The position numbers were made by a program, and so were the translations under genes. This document shows, in pieces, positions 11,901-22,878 of a stretch of DNA of 64,000 nt (position 1 is the stretch's first letter; every line of letters begins with the position of its first letter). This DNA comes from Apteryx mantelli (lineage: Eukaryota > Chordata > Aves > Apterygiformes > Apterygidae): contig NC_089991.1 of NCBI RefSeq assembly GCF_036417845.1, positions 13,485,001 to 13,549,000 on the forward strand, written 5' to 3'. The notes beneath the pieces were generated by a model. The model worked only from the letters and a program-made list of their open reading frames with translations, was not told the DNA's origin and ran no database searches.

Positions 11901-14900
11901 CAGGGAACGCTCGAGAGCCTCTCAATGCCCAGCTCTCGGAAACCGTCCTCTTAAAGGACATCACCAGATATGGTGTCAGGGGAGCATGAACAGCCCCTGA
12001 GCGGTGCCCATGGACCACAGGGTGCATCTGGCAGGAAAAGAGACAAGGCCAAGTCCCATGAGGATTACAGGGAAAAAGGGGTTTGGGAGCAGGAGCGGGA
12101 AGAACTTCCCTTGTGGGTCTGTCACAGGCAGTCAATCCAGTGCTTTTTTTCTGGTCATTTCTGCTTTGGGCTTAGCTGGGTTTTCAGTTATTCCTCTTTA
12201 CTTCCAGTCCAGGTTCAGCAAAAACTTCAGGCTTTGTTCTCTGTCAAGAAATGTTTCAATTTCATTTTGACCCAGTGCGGGTCAGACTTTCCCAGTTTCA
12301 CTGAGCACTGCTTTGTGAAAACCCTCACATTCCCTCACAGCCCCTCATTTCCTCCTCCCTGAGGGACTTACTTACAATCAAACATGGTATTGATCGGCTG
12401 GGCTTAGCCCGAGGAGAGTAGCATGCAGCACTGCAGAACCTAACCCGGTCACTTAAACTAATCTCCTGAAATCCAGCAGAAGTTGCCATCAAAGATTTTT
12501 CTACTTGGATAATGGTAATTGGGCAGTGCATTAGGCCCAGCAAATTAGATTGCCTGGGAACAGCAGAAAAACCCTCCTACCGAAAAGGCTCATCATTGCA
12601 TGTCAGCTGCTAATGGGGAAGGACTCGGTGTGGTCCCCGCTGCCAGACTGGTGGCTCCTAAAGAAACCCTTCCTAGGACACGGAGCAGGCAGCACTGCCT
12701 TGGAGGCTGGGGAATACCGGGGACCTGGGAGCAGGCTGGGGGCGAGAGGAGGAGGGCCATGATGGGCGATCCGTCACCTCCAGAGGGGCTGCAATCCCTC
12801 ACCACAACGCCAGGGAGAGGGAGCCTGCCCCATGGACAGTTTTGGGCAGGACAAGCCATCGTGAAGAATTAGCTAGCGAAGGGCAGAGATGACTGACCCA
12901 TGAGTCAGTGCAGCTCAGCTCAGTTATTTATCGTATGGTGGTTTGTTTGCCATGTTTTTAAGAGAAGCCCAGTGAAACCCCAGTGCATCCAGCCAGCTGG
13001 GCTCCTGGGGAGTCGTGGCCCAACCCCAAATGGGTGCCATCTCGGATGAAGGGCTCAGAGAAACGGCTGGTTCCCCAGAGACTGCAGGCCTAGTAGCGAG
13101 GAGGAGCTATTTCACCTTTGAGATCAGCATGTGTCCTCGTTGCGCTCGGGCGCTCCAGCTGCTGTTAGCATGAACGTGGCAGGCTGAGGAGCAGGCGGTG
13201 GTTAGAGGATGCTGGGCAGGGTTGTTACCCCTGGTGGCTTTTTCCTCTGTGCCTAGTAATTGCCCATGTGCCAGGTGGCTCGCTGCAGGGCTCAGGGCTG
13301 AGTTTCTCCTCTCTCCTCTCTGAAGGCAGAGGGTCCCCGGGACAGGAAGGCAAACTTCCAGCAGGCGCAGAGCCGGAGCTGCACAGAGCTGCACAGACAC
13401 CTCACCTCCACGGCTCCCTGCCCGCAGACCAAAGCCCCCCGGGCCCCTGAGGAGTGTCGAAGCAGCCGCCACCACCCACCCCTGGGTGACTGCGCCCATC
13501 ATGAAGACGACAGTGACTCCAGCGAGGACTCACTGAGCTCCGGCGACATCGTGACAACCCCACCCTCCTCCTCAGAGGACAGCACTGGCAGCCAGTTCTC
13601 TTGCGAGAAGGAGATGCACTCGGTGGTGGAGCTCATCCGCTACATGCACACCTACTGCCTGCCTCCGCGAAAGCTGCCCGCCCGCGACGCTGCCGACGCC
13701 AAGCCCCAGCCCTGCAGCAGCCCCTTCAAGAGAGCCAAGCCGGATGGCGCTTTGCCGACGTGCCCCCCTTGCAGCGCCGAGAGCTGGACGGGCTGTGCCT
13801 GGCAGGCGGCCGGTGGCTGCAAGAAGCCCAGGGCTTCGTTCTCCATCCTAAAGGAGCTCCTAGCTCGGGACCTTCTGTGTGACGTGAGCAAGCCATACCG
13901 TTTGAGCAAACCCGTGTATGCCTCCCTGACCAGGCCTCCTGGTGCTAGGTCCCCAGGGACACCGGCCCAGGACGGGGAGGACGCCAGCGGGGCCTGCAGA
14001 TCCAGAGCCAAAACGCCGCCGGAGAAGGCTGAGCTATGGCAAAGCCCCAAGGCCGAGGCAGAAGCCCTGCGGGAGCCCAGCAGCCTCGAAGACGACGCTG
14101 GGAAGCGCGCGGGCGCCGCCGGCCAGCTGGCTGCGGGGAAGGCGGCCCGCAGGCCGGAGAGCGCCGTGTACGCCGTCCGCCGTTCCAAGAGACTCAACCC
14201 AGAGCTGGGCCACTGGCTCTCGTTCCTCGACGAGCCGCCCCCCGAGCCACCCGCCCCCAGCGAGCCGGCCGGGAGCCGAGGCCCCTGGGAGGCCCCCGGG
14301 GAGCCAGCGCCGTGCGCGGCGCTGGAGAGCTTCTCGGCCGAAGAGCCGGCGGCGGAGGTGGAGGTGGGGGGCACAGAGGAGGGGGACAGCGGGAGCGCCA
14401 CGCAGGCGGCCGAGCCCCAGCCGCTGCCCCCGGGCGACAGCGAGGGGGGCGACGGAGCTGAGACCCGCCGCTGTGCCCTCCTGGAGCGAGCAGGTGAGGG
14501 GCCCCGGGGCCGCCACCACAGCCCTGCCCCCGCCCGCCCCGCACGCGCTGCTGGGCCCCATGGGTGGTCGGGGGACCGCTCTGGGACCCTGCCCCAACCT
14601 GCTCCCCCCATGCCTGTGCCTCAGTTTCCCCACCCGTATAGCAAGATGGGCTTTCTCTTGGAAAGCTCCTTGAGTGCTGCAAGTGGAAAGCCCAAGACAA
14701 ACACAAGGTTTCGGCTCCATCTGGAGACTCTGTAGGAGATGCTATAACTAACCCAGCAAGGACCGGGCTACCCCATCCCGCGGGGCTGCCTCTCCCCGCT
14801 GTGTCCCCTGTGCCTGGCGGCGGGGCTCGGCCTTCCTGCTGCCCCAAATGCAGCTATCCACAGCCTTTCACCAACAAGCGCTTTGTCAGCGCAAGCGGCT

Positions 14901-17900
14901 CAGCCCCCCAGGTCAGCCCAGCGTCGTCCCTCTTGCAGACGCTGCCGCGCCGCAGGCAGGAGCAGCCCCTGCTTCCAAGCCACCCGCCACACCGGGACGG
15001 AGCAGTGTTGGGACCGGCACGCTCCCGGCCTGTCCCCGGCTCCCCGCGCGCCCCAGCGTCGGAGGGAGCACGGCTCCATTAGTAATGCTGCTTCTCTCCC
15101 TGTCTTTCAGAAACACCCAGGTGTCTCACCCTGTCCTTGGCGCAAACGTAAGTGCCTGCAGAGTCTGTGTCAGCTCAGTAAACCGTGCTGGGGCTGCAGA
15201 GCCGCCCCGCTGCGCCTGGCTGGGCGCGCTTTGCAGCGTCAGTGCAGCTGCTTTCACGGAGCAGACCAGGAAAGCCGCAGGCGGGTAGTGGGGTGGAGGC
15301 TGGTGCTGGGCTGCGGCTTCGCCCGTCACCCCAGTGCAAGGAGCTGGGGCGGTCCTGGGGCCTGGGGCTGGGGCAGGCTTTTCTCTGGGCCCTGTAGAAC
15401 GTGGTGCAGAGACCAGGCTGTGGCTCACCCCGCCGTGGTGGCGGCCAGGGCACGCTGCTCACCCAGGTCCCCTCTCCCAAGTGCAGCTGTGCTCTGCTGA
15501 GATTGCTCCGTCAGGTTCTGACCACGTCGCAGAGCTCTTTTGCAGGCCCAAGGAGTACAAGCCTCCTTTTTCGGATTGTGGTTCATCTAAACACCTCCTC
15601 TCTCCCCATTTTTTCTCTCCTCCAGGGACCCGACCTTTGGGAAGAGAAACTTTGAGCCAATGCTGACTGTGGAGCTGTGTGGGACAGCAGGTAGGACAGT
15701 GCTTCCTTCCTACATCACCAGTATTTATCCTGGGAGGGGGTAACATTGCCCTAAATTCAGCCTGGAGTCACCCGGCTTCAGCTGTGCCCAGCTGAGGGAC
15801 GCATCGTATTGATCCTTCCCATGCGAGGAGCCCTCCCAGTGCAGTAAACCCAGGGGATTTACCGTGTGCTGCCTCTGTGTCAGGAGCTCCAAGAGCAGCT
15901 TGCAGGCCTCTCCTTTAGAAATGCAGGTGCTGTGAACATGTTTGGGACAGGGCGCGTTTCTACACAGGCTGGGAGTGCAGGAAGAATCCACTGGTCCCTT
16001 TGGTACCAGGCATCCTTGTTTTTCCCCAAATTGCCATTTGATGGCTGAGGCCACAGAGGTGGAGGTTGAGGGGCACCACACAGCCTCACATTAAGGGAGG
16101 TTTCCAGAGCAGCCTCCTTCCCTGGGCACGTCTGGTCCAACTCAGGTGTTGAGATCAGACAAGGCGTTAACACTACACACAAGATGTGCGGCAGAGGGAA
16201 GGAAGGGCCTGGCCCGAGGTGTCCCTCAGCACAGCTCAGGGTGCCCCCAAACCACCTCAAGTTGGGGAAGAAGGGGACAGAGAAGGGAAAAGCCTCCCCT
16301 ATGGTTGATGCTGGCCTCCAACTCACTGGCTGTGGTGGGCCTTTTGAGGTCAGGAGGCAAGAAATAAGGAGCAGGGATTGACTTGCTGTGGGGCAGTGGT
16401 TTGGTCCCCTCTGGAGACTCCCTGGGCCCACTTCTCCCAACACAGTGTAGTGCTGCATTGATACAAACTCTCCTTGGAGAGTTGACTCTTGTGGTTTGTT
16501 CTGGGGGGCTAAGGTCTCACACCGCCCACCACTCCGCCATACAAACCAGCTGAGGAGGACCTGTACAAGCCAGACATCCCCCAGGAGGCAGGGAAGGAGG
16601 ATACGACCACCACCAGCCCTGGGATTGCACCAGATGTGGCAGCTCCCCGGAAACCCCTGAAGAAGCACCCTGAGAGGACAGAGCTCTTCGCCCACCTGAG
16701 CCGAGCCACCACACGCCCAGCTCTCCCCGAGCAGCAGGGAGTGCTGAAACGGCCCTTCTCGCGCTCCTTTGGGGACCACGACTACTGCCAGGTCATGAAG
16801 CCTGAGGCCGCTCTCCAGAGAAAGGTGCTCAAGTCCTGGGAGCCCCCAAGTCAGGTGGAGACTGAACACAAGAGGAGGGTCCCAGATGCACATTACCAGG
16901 GGCTGGACCTCAGCGGCAAGGAGGCGAGCAGCGAGATCTTGTGGAAGGATGGCATCAAACAGCTGAGAGACCAGGAGATCAGAGCCAGCTTAACCAAGCA
17001 CTTTGGCTTTCTGGACAGTGCTCTTGATGATGAGGACATGGCCTTCTGTAAGACCCCTGAGTATGACACTGTCTTTGATGACAGCTGCAGCGAGAGTGGC
17101 TCTCCAGTGGAGGAGGAGGAGGAGGAGGAAGAGGAGGAGGAGGAAGAACACTGCGATAGTCCACTGGACACCAAGCTCTGCCTACGGAGAAACCCCCTGT
17201 CCAGGACCAGTTTGCACTACTGTTCTCGGAGCAGATCCAGCTCGGGGTCTTCATGCTGCCGGTCCCGATCTCCAGCAAGCAGACGCACCTTCAGGTACAG
17301 GTGGGCAGTGACAGGTAGGGGATCGGTGGCTCTCGGCAGCAGGTGTCTGGCAGGGACAGCCTGCTAATGAGAGATGCAGGACAGAGCGCTTGACTGAGCT
17401 CTCTGTCCCAGCTCTGACATGAACTCTGCATGCAACTGTCTCGTAAAATCCCTGAAGGGGGGGGTAAATAAGAACTGACCACTCATTATTGTTTTTGATG
17501 CAAAAACTACAGGGTACCAAATGGAGCTAGGAGGGGGCAGATTCAAATCAAGCACAGCCAGGTGGTTCATCACACAACTTGCATGCATCTGTGGAGCTCC
17601 TTTCTTCAGGAAGTTGAGGATGCTAAAAATTGGCCTAGGGTCAGGGGAAGGCTGAATCAGCATAAACAGGAAGCCTGCCAAGAGATGACAAGTATACTGT
17701 GAGTGGATAAATACACAGAAACCAGTACAAGAGCTACAGACAGAAGTATTTGGGGCAGTTCTTGCCCTGTGATTTCTTAGAAACCTGCTTTTGGCCACTC
17801 CTTGAGACAATGCTGGGCCCTCGGCCTGACCTAGCGTGGTGGCCCTTCTGTTTCTTGCTGATATGAGGAGATCAATGCTTCCCTGAAGAAGTCTTGGAGG

Positions 17901-20900
17901 CCCCTGCTTTTGGCATTAGCCCTGAGGCAGCATCGCTCAAGTTTCCTTGTGCACCCTGGCTAGCATGAGCCAGGGTCCAAGCTCTAGCCAAAGGTACTGC
18001 ATGATAGCTCAGGATCTCTCTGGTCTGTTAGCCCAAGTAATAATAATACTAATTAATTAAAGAAAATCCATTAAAATAATTGATAGTACATCAACAGCTG
18101 CTATGGCCAGAGAAAGCAACATCTTAGCGAAATACCATGTGTTTCCATAGTGCTGGGAGCATACAGGGCATGGGCAGAGGATGGAGCAGTTCCTGGGAAA
18201 GGGCAAGGGCTGGTTATGGAGTCCCTACAGCGTCTGTAAGTAAGGATTTCCCAGTGCCTTCAGTGTCAGAGCAGGTGCAAAAGAAAGTGGCCTGACTCAG
18301 AAAAGCATAATGCTTTTTGGATCATCCCCATGCAACTCTCTTTAGCTGTCTGTGTTTCCCAAGCTCCTGACCGTCTCTGCAGAATTTAGTGTGCCTCAGT
18401 TTCCTTCGGATGTTTGAAGCTTTTCCTGCAGGATCCTCTTTTGGGGCTGAACTCCCCTCTCTTGCTTCACAGATGTGAAAACAGTGAGCAGTGTCAAGGT
18501 GGCAACGCGAACCGGGGCCAGACGGAGAAGAGAAGAGAAAAGGCCATTGTAAGTAACCTGCGGGCACCACACTGAATGGGGCGGAAGTGGCCCGACTTCC
18601 AGGGGCAGCAGACAGCTTCCTCCTGCTGCCGCTCGTGTCAGCACTGGGAAAAAGCATTTCACAGGCCCCAATTCATCTCCTGCTCCAGAAAAGAGACGGT
18701 AGAGCACATATTAGCCCTGGCTTCAGCATCCCTTGGTGCAAGGCCAGTGTTAAACCAGGACATGGTGGGGGGAACCTAAAGTAAAACAGAAGCAATTGGA
18801 AATTGGCAATACACAGAGTCCTTGGCACAGGACTGTCCAGAGCATCCTACGTCAGTGCTTCTACGCACTTGGAATTGGCAATTAGGGTGGTGAACGAGGG
18901 GAATCCCTGAAATTGCTAAGCCATTACTGACGAAAGCCTCACTGCAGAGAGACAGCAGCAGAGGCACATGGCAATGCTGTGTGTATGTGCATGGGCGAGT
19001 GGTGTCTGTGTGTGCAGGGAAGTAATGTATTGTTCCTCTCTACTGCTGTACACATGCACACACACACACAAACATTCATACACACCCTTCTGGCATTTTT
19101 TCCCTGCACAACAATTGAATTTTGCCCCCAGAAATTCTCAAGAATATTTCCTGGCAACTTAACATAGAAAAAGCTAGAGAAGCTGCAGGAGAAATCTGAA
19201 AGGGAAGAAAGGCTGTGTGGTGGCTTCAGGCTGGCTGAAACCCTGTCTGAAGAGACGTGGCGTATGGCTATGCCCTGCAGTAGAGGTTCCCTGTGAGTGA
19301 CACCTGAACTAGCTGTGACTTGGTGAACAGACAGCACTGTGCCTCTCAGAAATGACATACGGGGCTAGTGCAGGGCTGAGCCTGCGTGTGGTATAACCCT
19401 GCTGAAGCCCAGTTTCCAGAGCGGGTGCAACAATGCTGCATCACAAGGGCAGGCGGGCTCCTTGGAGACTTGCATTTCCATCATCCATCAGCAAAGGCGG
19501 AGGCTGGGGTCAGGGAGGGAGCCTAAAACATTTGGCTTGTGTTTGCCAGGGGGAAGGCCGGGTGGTGTATATCAGAAACCTCTCCAGCAACATGAGCTCC
19601 AGCGAACTGAAGAAGCGCTTTGAAGTGTTTGGGGAAATCGTGGAGTGTCAGGTCCTGTCCAGGACTAACAGGTGGGCGCTGGGGAGCCCGCGGAGCATGG
19701 GGCGGCTGTGTGCCTGCCCTCCTCCCCTCGGGATGCGGAAGCAAAAGGCAACCCCTCTCTCCCGGGAGCAATATCGGCAGCTGCTTCCAGACTTTGCATG
19801 CTCGTCTGTGCGCCCAGCTGCAGTGTGCGAAGTCGGCGGGCTGCTAACATTGTGCGGGTGGGGTGAAATGCTCTGGACAGGTCCCAACCCGGAGGCCCTC
19901 AGTGACCTGAGCTGGGCTGCACCTGGCTCTCAGCACTTTGGGAGGTGAGGCTCAGCGCATCCCTCTTCCCGGGGCTGTTTTTTGCCCCAAACAGTACCTG
20001 TCCCCACTGCAAGGGTGTCCCTGCACAGGGAGAACATGGGGGGCAGGAGCTGGCTGGTGCGGGGTTCAGGGAGGCACGCTGACAAGAAATGAGGGACTGT
20101 GGGGTCTGTCGCATCTTGAATTCTTTCTCTGGTTGCTCAGGGGGGATAAATATGGCTTCATCACCTACCGGTATTCGGAGCATGCCGCCTTATCTCTGAA
20201 GAATGGCCCCTCACTAAGGAAGAGGAATGAGCCTTCGTTCCAGCTCAGCTCTGGTGGCCTCGGGCACTTCTTCTGGACCAGATACACTGACTTGGGTAAG
20301 AAAGCAAGAGTTGGTTTGTCGACAGTGTCTTGTTTATCAGTGCAGAGCTGTAACAGCAGGTTGTACTTTTGAACCCTTGTCATGCAGGATCCCAAACCTC
20401 TTTAGAGACTGTAATTAAACCTGCTCTCCTTATGACTCATGTAGTTGTTCTTAGTTTCCAAAGCCTTAGAGGCTGAGCTAAGGTATAGAGAAGAAAAGCA
20501 ACTTGCCTGAGGACCCAGAGTGTGTTGGCTGTAAATAACATCACACCCCAGAACTACTGAGTCTCAGCTGAGGCATAGCCCGTGCTTCCTCAGCTGTGTT
20601 TCTTCAGGGGTTTGGACATTTTCCAGCAGAGAACTCCCTTCCCAGTTGCTGGAGAAAGCAGTCCTTAGCCCAAGAGTTGATGTGGGTTGTTTATTGCTCC
20701 ATAGGACAGATTATCCACATTGGATAGGTCCTTTTCATCCAGAATGACTACACTTAGATGTGCTGTGGTTGCATTAACTCTTTCTGTGCTGTATGGATTT
20801 GGGAAAGCACACACTCTGTTTTCACCAGATCCCCTGCCTTATTCAGTAAAAAAGTCAGCCAGAGTCTTGTTTTACCTGCTCATTCAGCGGGTGATAGGGC

Positions 20901-22731
20901 CTTATGTAAAGCACAGGAGCAAAACCCTCTGCTAGTCCTGAAAGAGCAATGTGATCTAGGCTTTGCTTAGTCCTTGTTACTGTGATCTTCAGGTGTTCCA
21001 CAAACACCATACATTTATTTTTATATCCTCTGCAGGAGGTGAAGTGGTTCTGTTATCCCACTTCATGGATGAGATACTGAGGCCCAGAAAATAAAGCTAT
21101 AAGGCTTGACTTACCTCGATGCCCTTTCTGACACCAGTACTGCCTGATCCTTCAGCACCTTGTATTTCATCTGTTCAGAGCAGCTCTCACTCTGATTTTG
21201 GTTGTGGGTGCATTTATTCACCCAAATAAATCCCAGGGTCTCCCATCTTGGGCACTGAGAAATAAGAAACAGATAGTATTCCGTGATGAAAGCATTGGCA
21301 AATGGTTGTGCAGTGTTACTGGCAGGGGGGTCAAGGATGGCATGTAACTGCCTTTCTGCTGCAGGAGAACCTCCTCCAGTCCCAGCTCTCCCAGCCCTTC
21401 TCTTCCTCATAAGCTGATGGCTGCAAGGACCACAGTCACCTCCTTACTGCACAGCCTGGCTCGTTCTCAAAATCCCATTTGTCATGTGTACGGGATAAGA
21501 TGGAAAAAGCAAAATGAAATTATGCCGTTAATGTCTCTATCAAAAATATACACACACAGGGGTTGAGCTGCCATAAATTAGGCAATGTTATTTCTGGCAT
21601 TTCCTAAATTTCCTGGGCTTTGCAATGGCACTACCTGATTAGCTTCTGATGTGAGAGATGGGGGAACACTACAGGCAGACTCCAACGCTTGTCACAAACC
21701 TGGCTAGATGATATGAAAACTGCCATTTTTCAGAGGCTCAGAACTCACCTGGATCTGGCCAGATTTTTGCGATCCTGGGAACAGGTGTCTTGCTGATGTG
21801 TGGCTTGCAGTGCTGGGCAGTGCCAGAGCCTGTCTGCCAAACAGCTGTTTGTTCCTTTCAAATGGGGGAGAAACAGCACATTTTTCCACTTTAGCTCATT
21901 CTTGGACATGAGACTGCACCAAAACTTTCCAAGAAAGAGTCAGAGGCAGACATCCTACTTGTGAAATTCTCGTTTAGATGGCTAACACTAAAGTTATAAT
22001 CAGCTGAAAGCACAGTTGGGAGCACGGGGGAGCTGTAGCTCGAGGGTTTGCTCAGAGCCTGGAGTGAAAACCTGCAATTGCTCAGGGTCTTCCACTCCCC
22101 ACGCTGGGCAGGGGAGTGCGGTGGGATGGGGCGTCCCAGACTGCCTCCCGCATGGAGATCCCCTCTCCTGAGGGGTTTGCTCAGGAACAAGCCCCCAGGT
22201 GCTGGGAGGCTGTTTGCTTCGGTAAAGCCAAGCCTGGGGTATAGCTGCCCCAACTGTCCCCCGTTTTGAGGCGGCACAGCTCAGTGGGTACCTGGGCTCC
22301 CCCTTTCGCAGAGGCTGCCCAAGGATGGGTCAGCGCTTGTGGCACAGGAGCTGTCCCTGCTCCTGGTTGCGCTCAGGATGGGGCAGCCCGTCTCCCTTTC
22401 GCCCTCTCCTGGTGCCCTGCGGTCCCGCGATGCATCATTCCAGTAATGCAGGAGCGTGCAGGTGCCCCTCCGTGCCTCAGTTTCCCTATCTGTAGGAGAA
22501 CGAGTACCTTCGTACAAGCCTGAGGCACCAGGAAGCAGCTACCTTTCTCCCCAAAGGTGCCCGGGCTTGCAGGGCCGGGGTGCCTGGCCTTCCTGACCCT
22601 GCCATGTTGTGTCCCTGCCGTTCCCAGATTGCAACGCAGAAGAGTCCTCCCCAACTCCAGTGAAAAGCAAGTACGAGACCATGGATTTTGACAGCTTGCT
22701 GCAGGAGGCCCAGCTAAGCCTGCATCGGTAA
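5782..22731 (+). CDS. PPARGC1B: PGC-1beta coactivator (PPARGC1B), coding exons 2-12
   Basis: This is a multi-exon gene for PGC-1beta, a nuclear coactivator of nuclear receptors such as ERR and PPAR and of NRF1, which drives mitochondrial biogenesis and oxidative metabolism. Exons join in phase at 5782-5955, 9548-9760, 11748-11864, 13326-14493, 15111-15147, 15626-15690, 16514-17294, 18473-18548, 19550-19671, 20141-20295 and 22628-22731, giving 3012 nt (1003 residues plus stop). The human protein has about 1023 residues, so only the short first coding exon with the initiator Met is missing, upstream of the window. In order one sees the acidic activation region, LKKLL and LKELL boxes, the DHDY HCF-1 motif, 13 consecutive Glu, an SR-like segment, an RRM and the conserved C-terminal MDFDSLL block. 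Identity rests on near-identical blocks, for example [30 protein letters not shown] and [11 protein letters not shown]-1alpha is excluded because the [12 protein letters not shown] ending and the [10 protein letters not shown] block follow PGC-1beta. Confidence 0.96.
9548..9760 (+). CDS. PPARGC1B: PPARGC1B coding exon 3
   Basis: The acceptor is ctcctttcag and the donor cta|gtaag; 213 nt, phase 0. It encodes [17 protein letters not shown] and a Pro-rich linker ending EFDELSL, matching the same part of mammalian PGC-1beta. The junction with exon 2 reads FQ-II-DSENE, one Ile more than in the human protein as I recall it. Confidence 0.95.
11748..11864 (+). CDS. PPARGC1B: PPARGC1B coding exon 4 (first LXXLL box)
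   Basis: Acceptor tctttgcag, donor aag|gtatt; 117 nt, phase 0. The 39 residues begin LKKLLLSPS, an LXXLL nuclear-receptor box, and end in a basic stretch ([15 protein letters not shown]). The corresponding human segment also has 39 residues, so exon length is conserved while most linker residues differ. Confidence 0.94.
13326..14493 (+). CDS. PPARGC1B: PPARGC1B coding exon 5 (largest exon, second LXXLL box)
   Basis: The exon starts after ctctgaag and ends at gagcgagcag|gtgagg; 1168 nt, phase 0 to phase 1. It encodes [13 protein letters not shown], a Ser/Asp/Glu-rich segment, [17 protein letters not shown], an LXXLL box (LKELL, 13848-13862), [18 protein letters not shown] and [12 protein letters not shown], a likely basic nuclear-localisation stretch. 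The second half is very GC-rich. The start was chosen because GCA at 13326 keeps the frame and matches the Ala that opens this exon in the mammalian protein. The frame stays open past the donor, but the protein match stops there. Confidence 0.94.
15111..15147 (+). CDS. PPARGC1B: PPARGC1B coding exon 6 (37 nt)
   Basis: This is a very short exon between ctgtctttcag and the donor ac|gtaagt, entered in phase 1 and left in phase 2. Joined to its neighbours it reads [13 protein letters not shown], matching the mammalian DSPRCLMLALSQS. It is too short to be found as an open frame and was placed by phase and homology. Confidence 0.9.
15626..15690 (+). CDS. PPARGC1B: PPARGC1B coding exon 7 (65 nt)
   Basis: Acceptor ctctcctccag, donor cag|gtagg; entered in phase 2 and left in phase 1. 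It encodes [22 protein letters not shown] split over the junctions, nearly identical to the mammalian [22 protein letters not shown]. Confidence 0.94.
16514..17294 (+). CDS. PPARGC1B: PPARGC1B coding exon 8 (HCF-1 motif, poly-Glu, SR segment)
   Basis: A 781-nt exon, phase 1 to phase 2. It encodes [12 protein letters not shown], then [10 protein letters not shown], where DHDY (16774-16785) is the host-cell-factor binding motif. Next come the conserved [11 protein letters not shown] and EYDTVFDDS, 13 consecutive Glu codons (17110-17148), and an SR-like stretch [10 protein letters not shown] followed by a basic RRTFR. The acceptor is preceded by a G-run (ctggggggctaag) instead of a pyrimidine tract, so it may be weak, but the protein match leaves little doubt. 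Confidence 0.95.
18473..18548 (+). CDS. PPARGC1B: PPARGC1B coding exon 9 (basic linker before RRM)
   Basis: Acceptor cttgcttcacag, donor att|gtaagt; 76 nt, phase 2 to phase 0. It encodes a basic linker ending EKRREKAI, equivalent to the mammalian RKRREKAI just before the RRM. Confidence 0.93.
19052..19086. repeat. CA microsatellite in PPARGC1B intron 9
   Basis: An interrupted (CA)n tract faces a GT-rich segment at 18978-19015, so the two could pair as a hairpin in the transcript. Confidence 0.8.
19550..19671 (+). CDS. PPARGC1B: PPARGC1B coding exon 10 (RRM, first half)
   Basis: Acceptor gtttgccag, donor aacag|gtgggc; 122 nt, phase 0 to phase 2. It encodes [13 protein letters not shown] (RNP2) and [12 protein letters not shown], the first beta-alpha-beta half of the RNA-recognition motif, which in the PGC-1 family links coactivation to RNA processing. 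Confidence 0.95.
20141..20295 (+). CDS. PPARGC1B: PPARGC1B coding exon 11 (RRM, second half)
   Basis: Acceptor ggttgctcag, donor cttgg|gtaag; 155 nt, phase 2 to phase 1. It encodes KYGFITYR (RNP1), SEHAALSL and [11 protein letters not shown], completing the RRM, then the W/Y-containing tail ending RYTD, very close to mammalian PGC-1beta. Confidence 0.95.
22628..22731 (+). CDS. PPARGC1B: PPARGC1B coding exon 12 and stop codon
   Basis: Acceptor gttcccag; 104 nt of coding sequence ending in TAA at 22729-22731. It encodes [19 protein letters not shown] followed by [15 protein letters not shown]. The mammalian protein ends in SLH, so this one has one extra Arg. Confidence 0.95.
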
Positions 22732-22823
22732 CAGCCTTAACCTTGGAGGAATACCTCAATACCTCAGTCAAGGCACTTCCAATATGTTTACGTTTTCAAA
22801 GAAATTATTCAGTCTATGAAAAG

Positions 22824-22878
22824 CGAGAGAGAGAGCGAGAGAGAGCGAGAGAGAGCACGCACGCGCGAGAGAGAGACT
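22824..22878. repeat. PPARGC1B: GAGAGC/GA-rich microsatellite in proximal 3' UTR
   Basis: A purine-rich gagagagagcgagagagagc repeat with a cacgcacgcgc interruption starts about 90 nt after the PPARGC1B stop codon. Confidence 0.88.

Noticed and set aside
13652-14611. Minus-strand open frame of 319 codons over PPARGC1B exon 5
   Set aside because: It is a shadow of a GC-rich coding exon.
15880-16893. Minus-strand open frame of 337 codons
   Set aside because: It is antisense to PPARGC1B exon 8 and intron 7. The plus-strand exon has clear homology, and the antisense protein has none.
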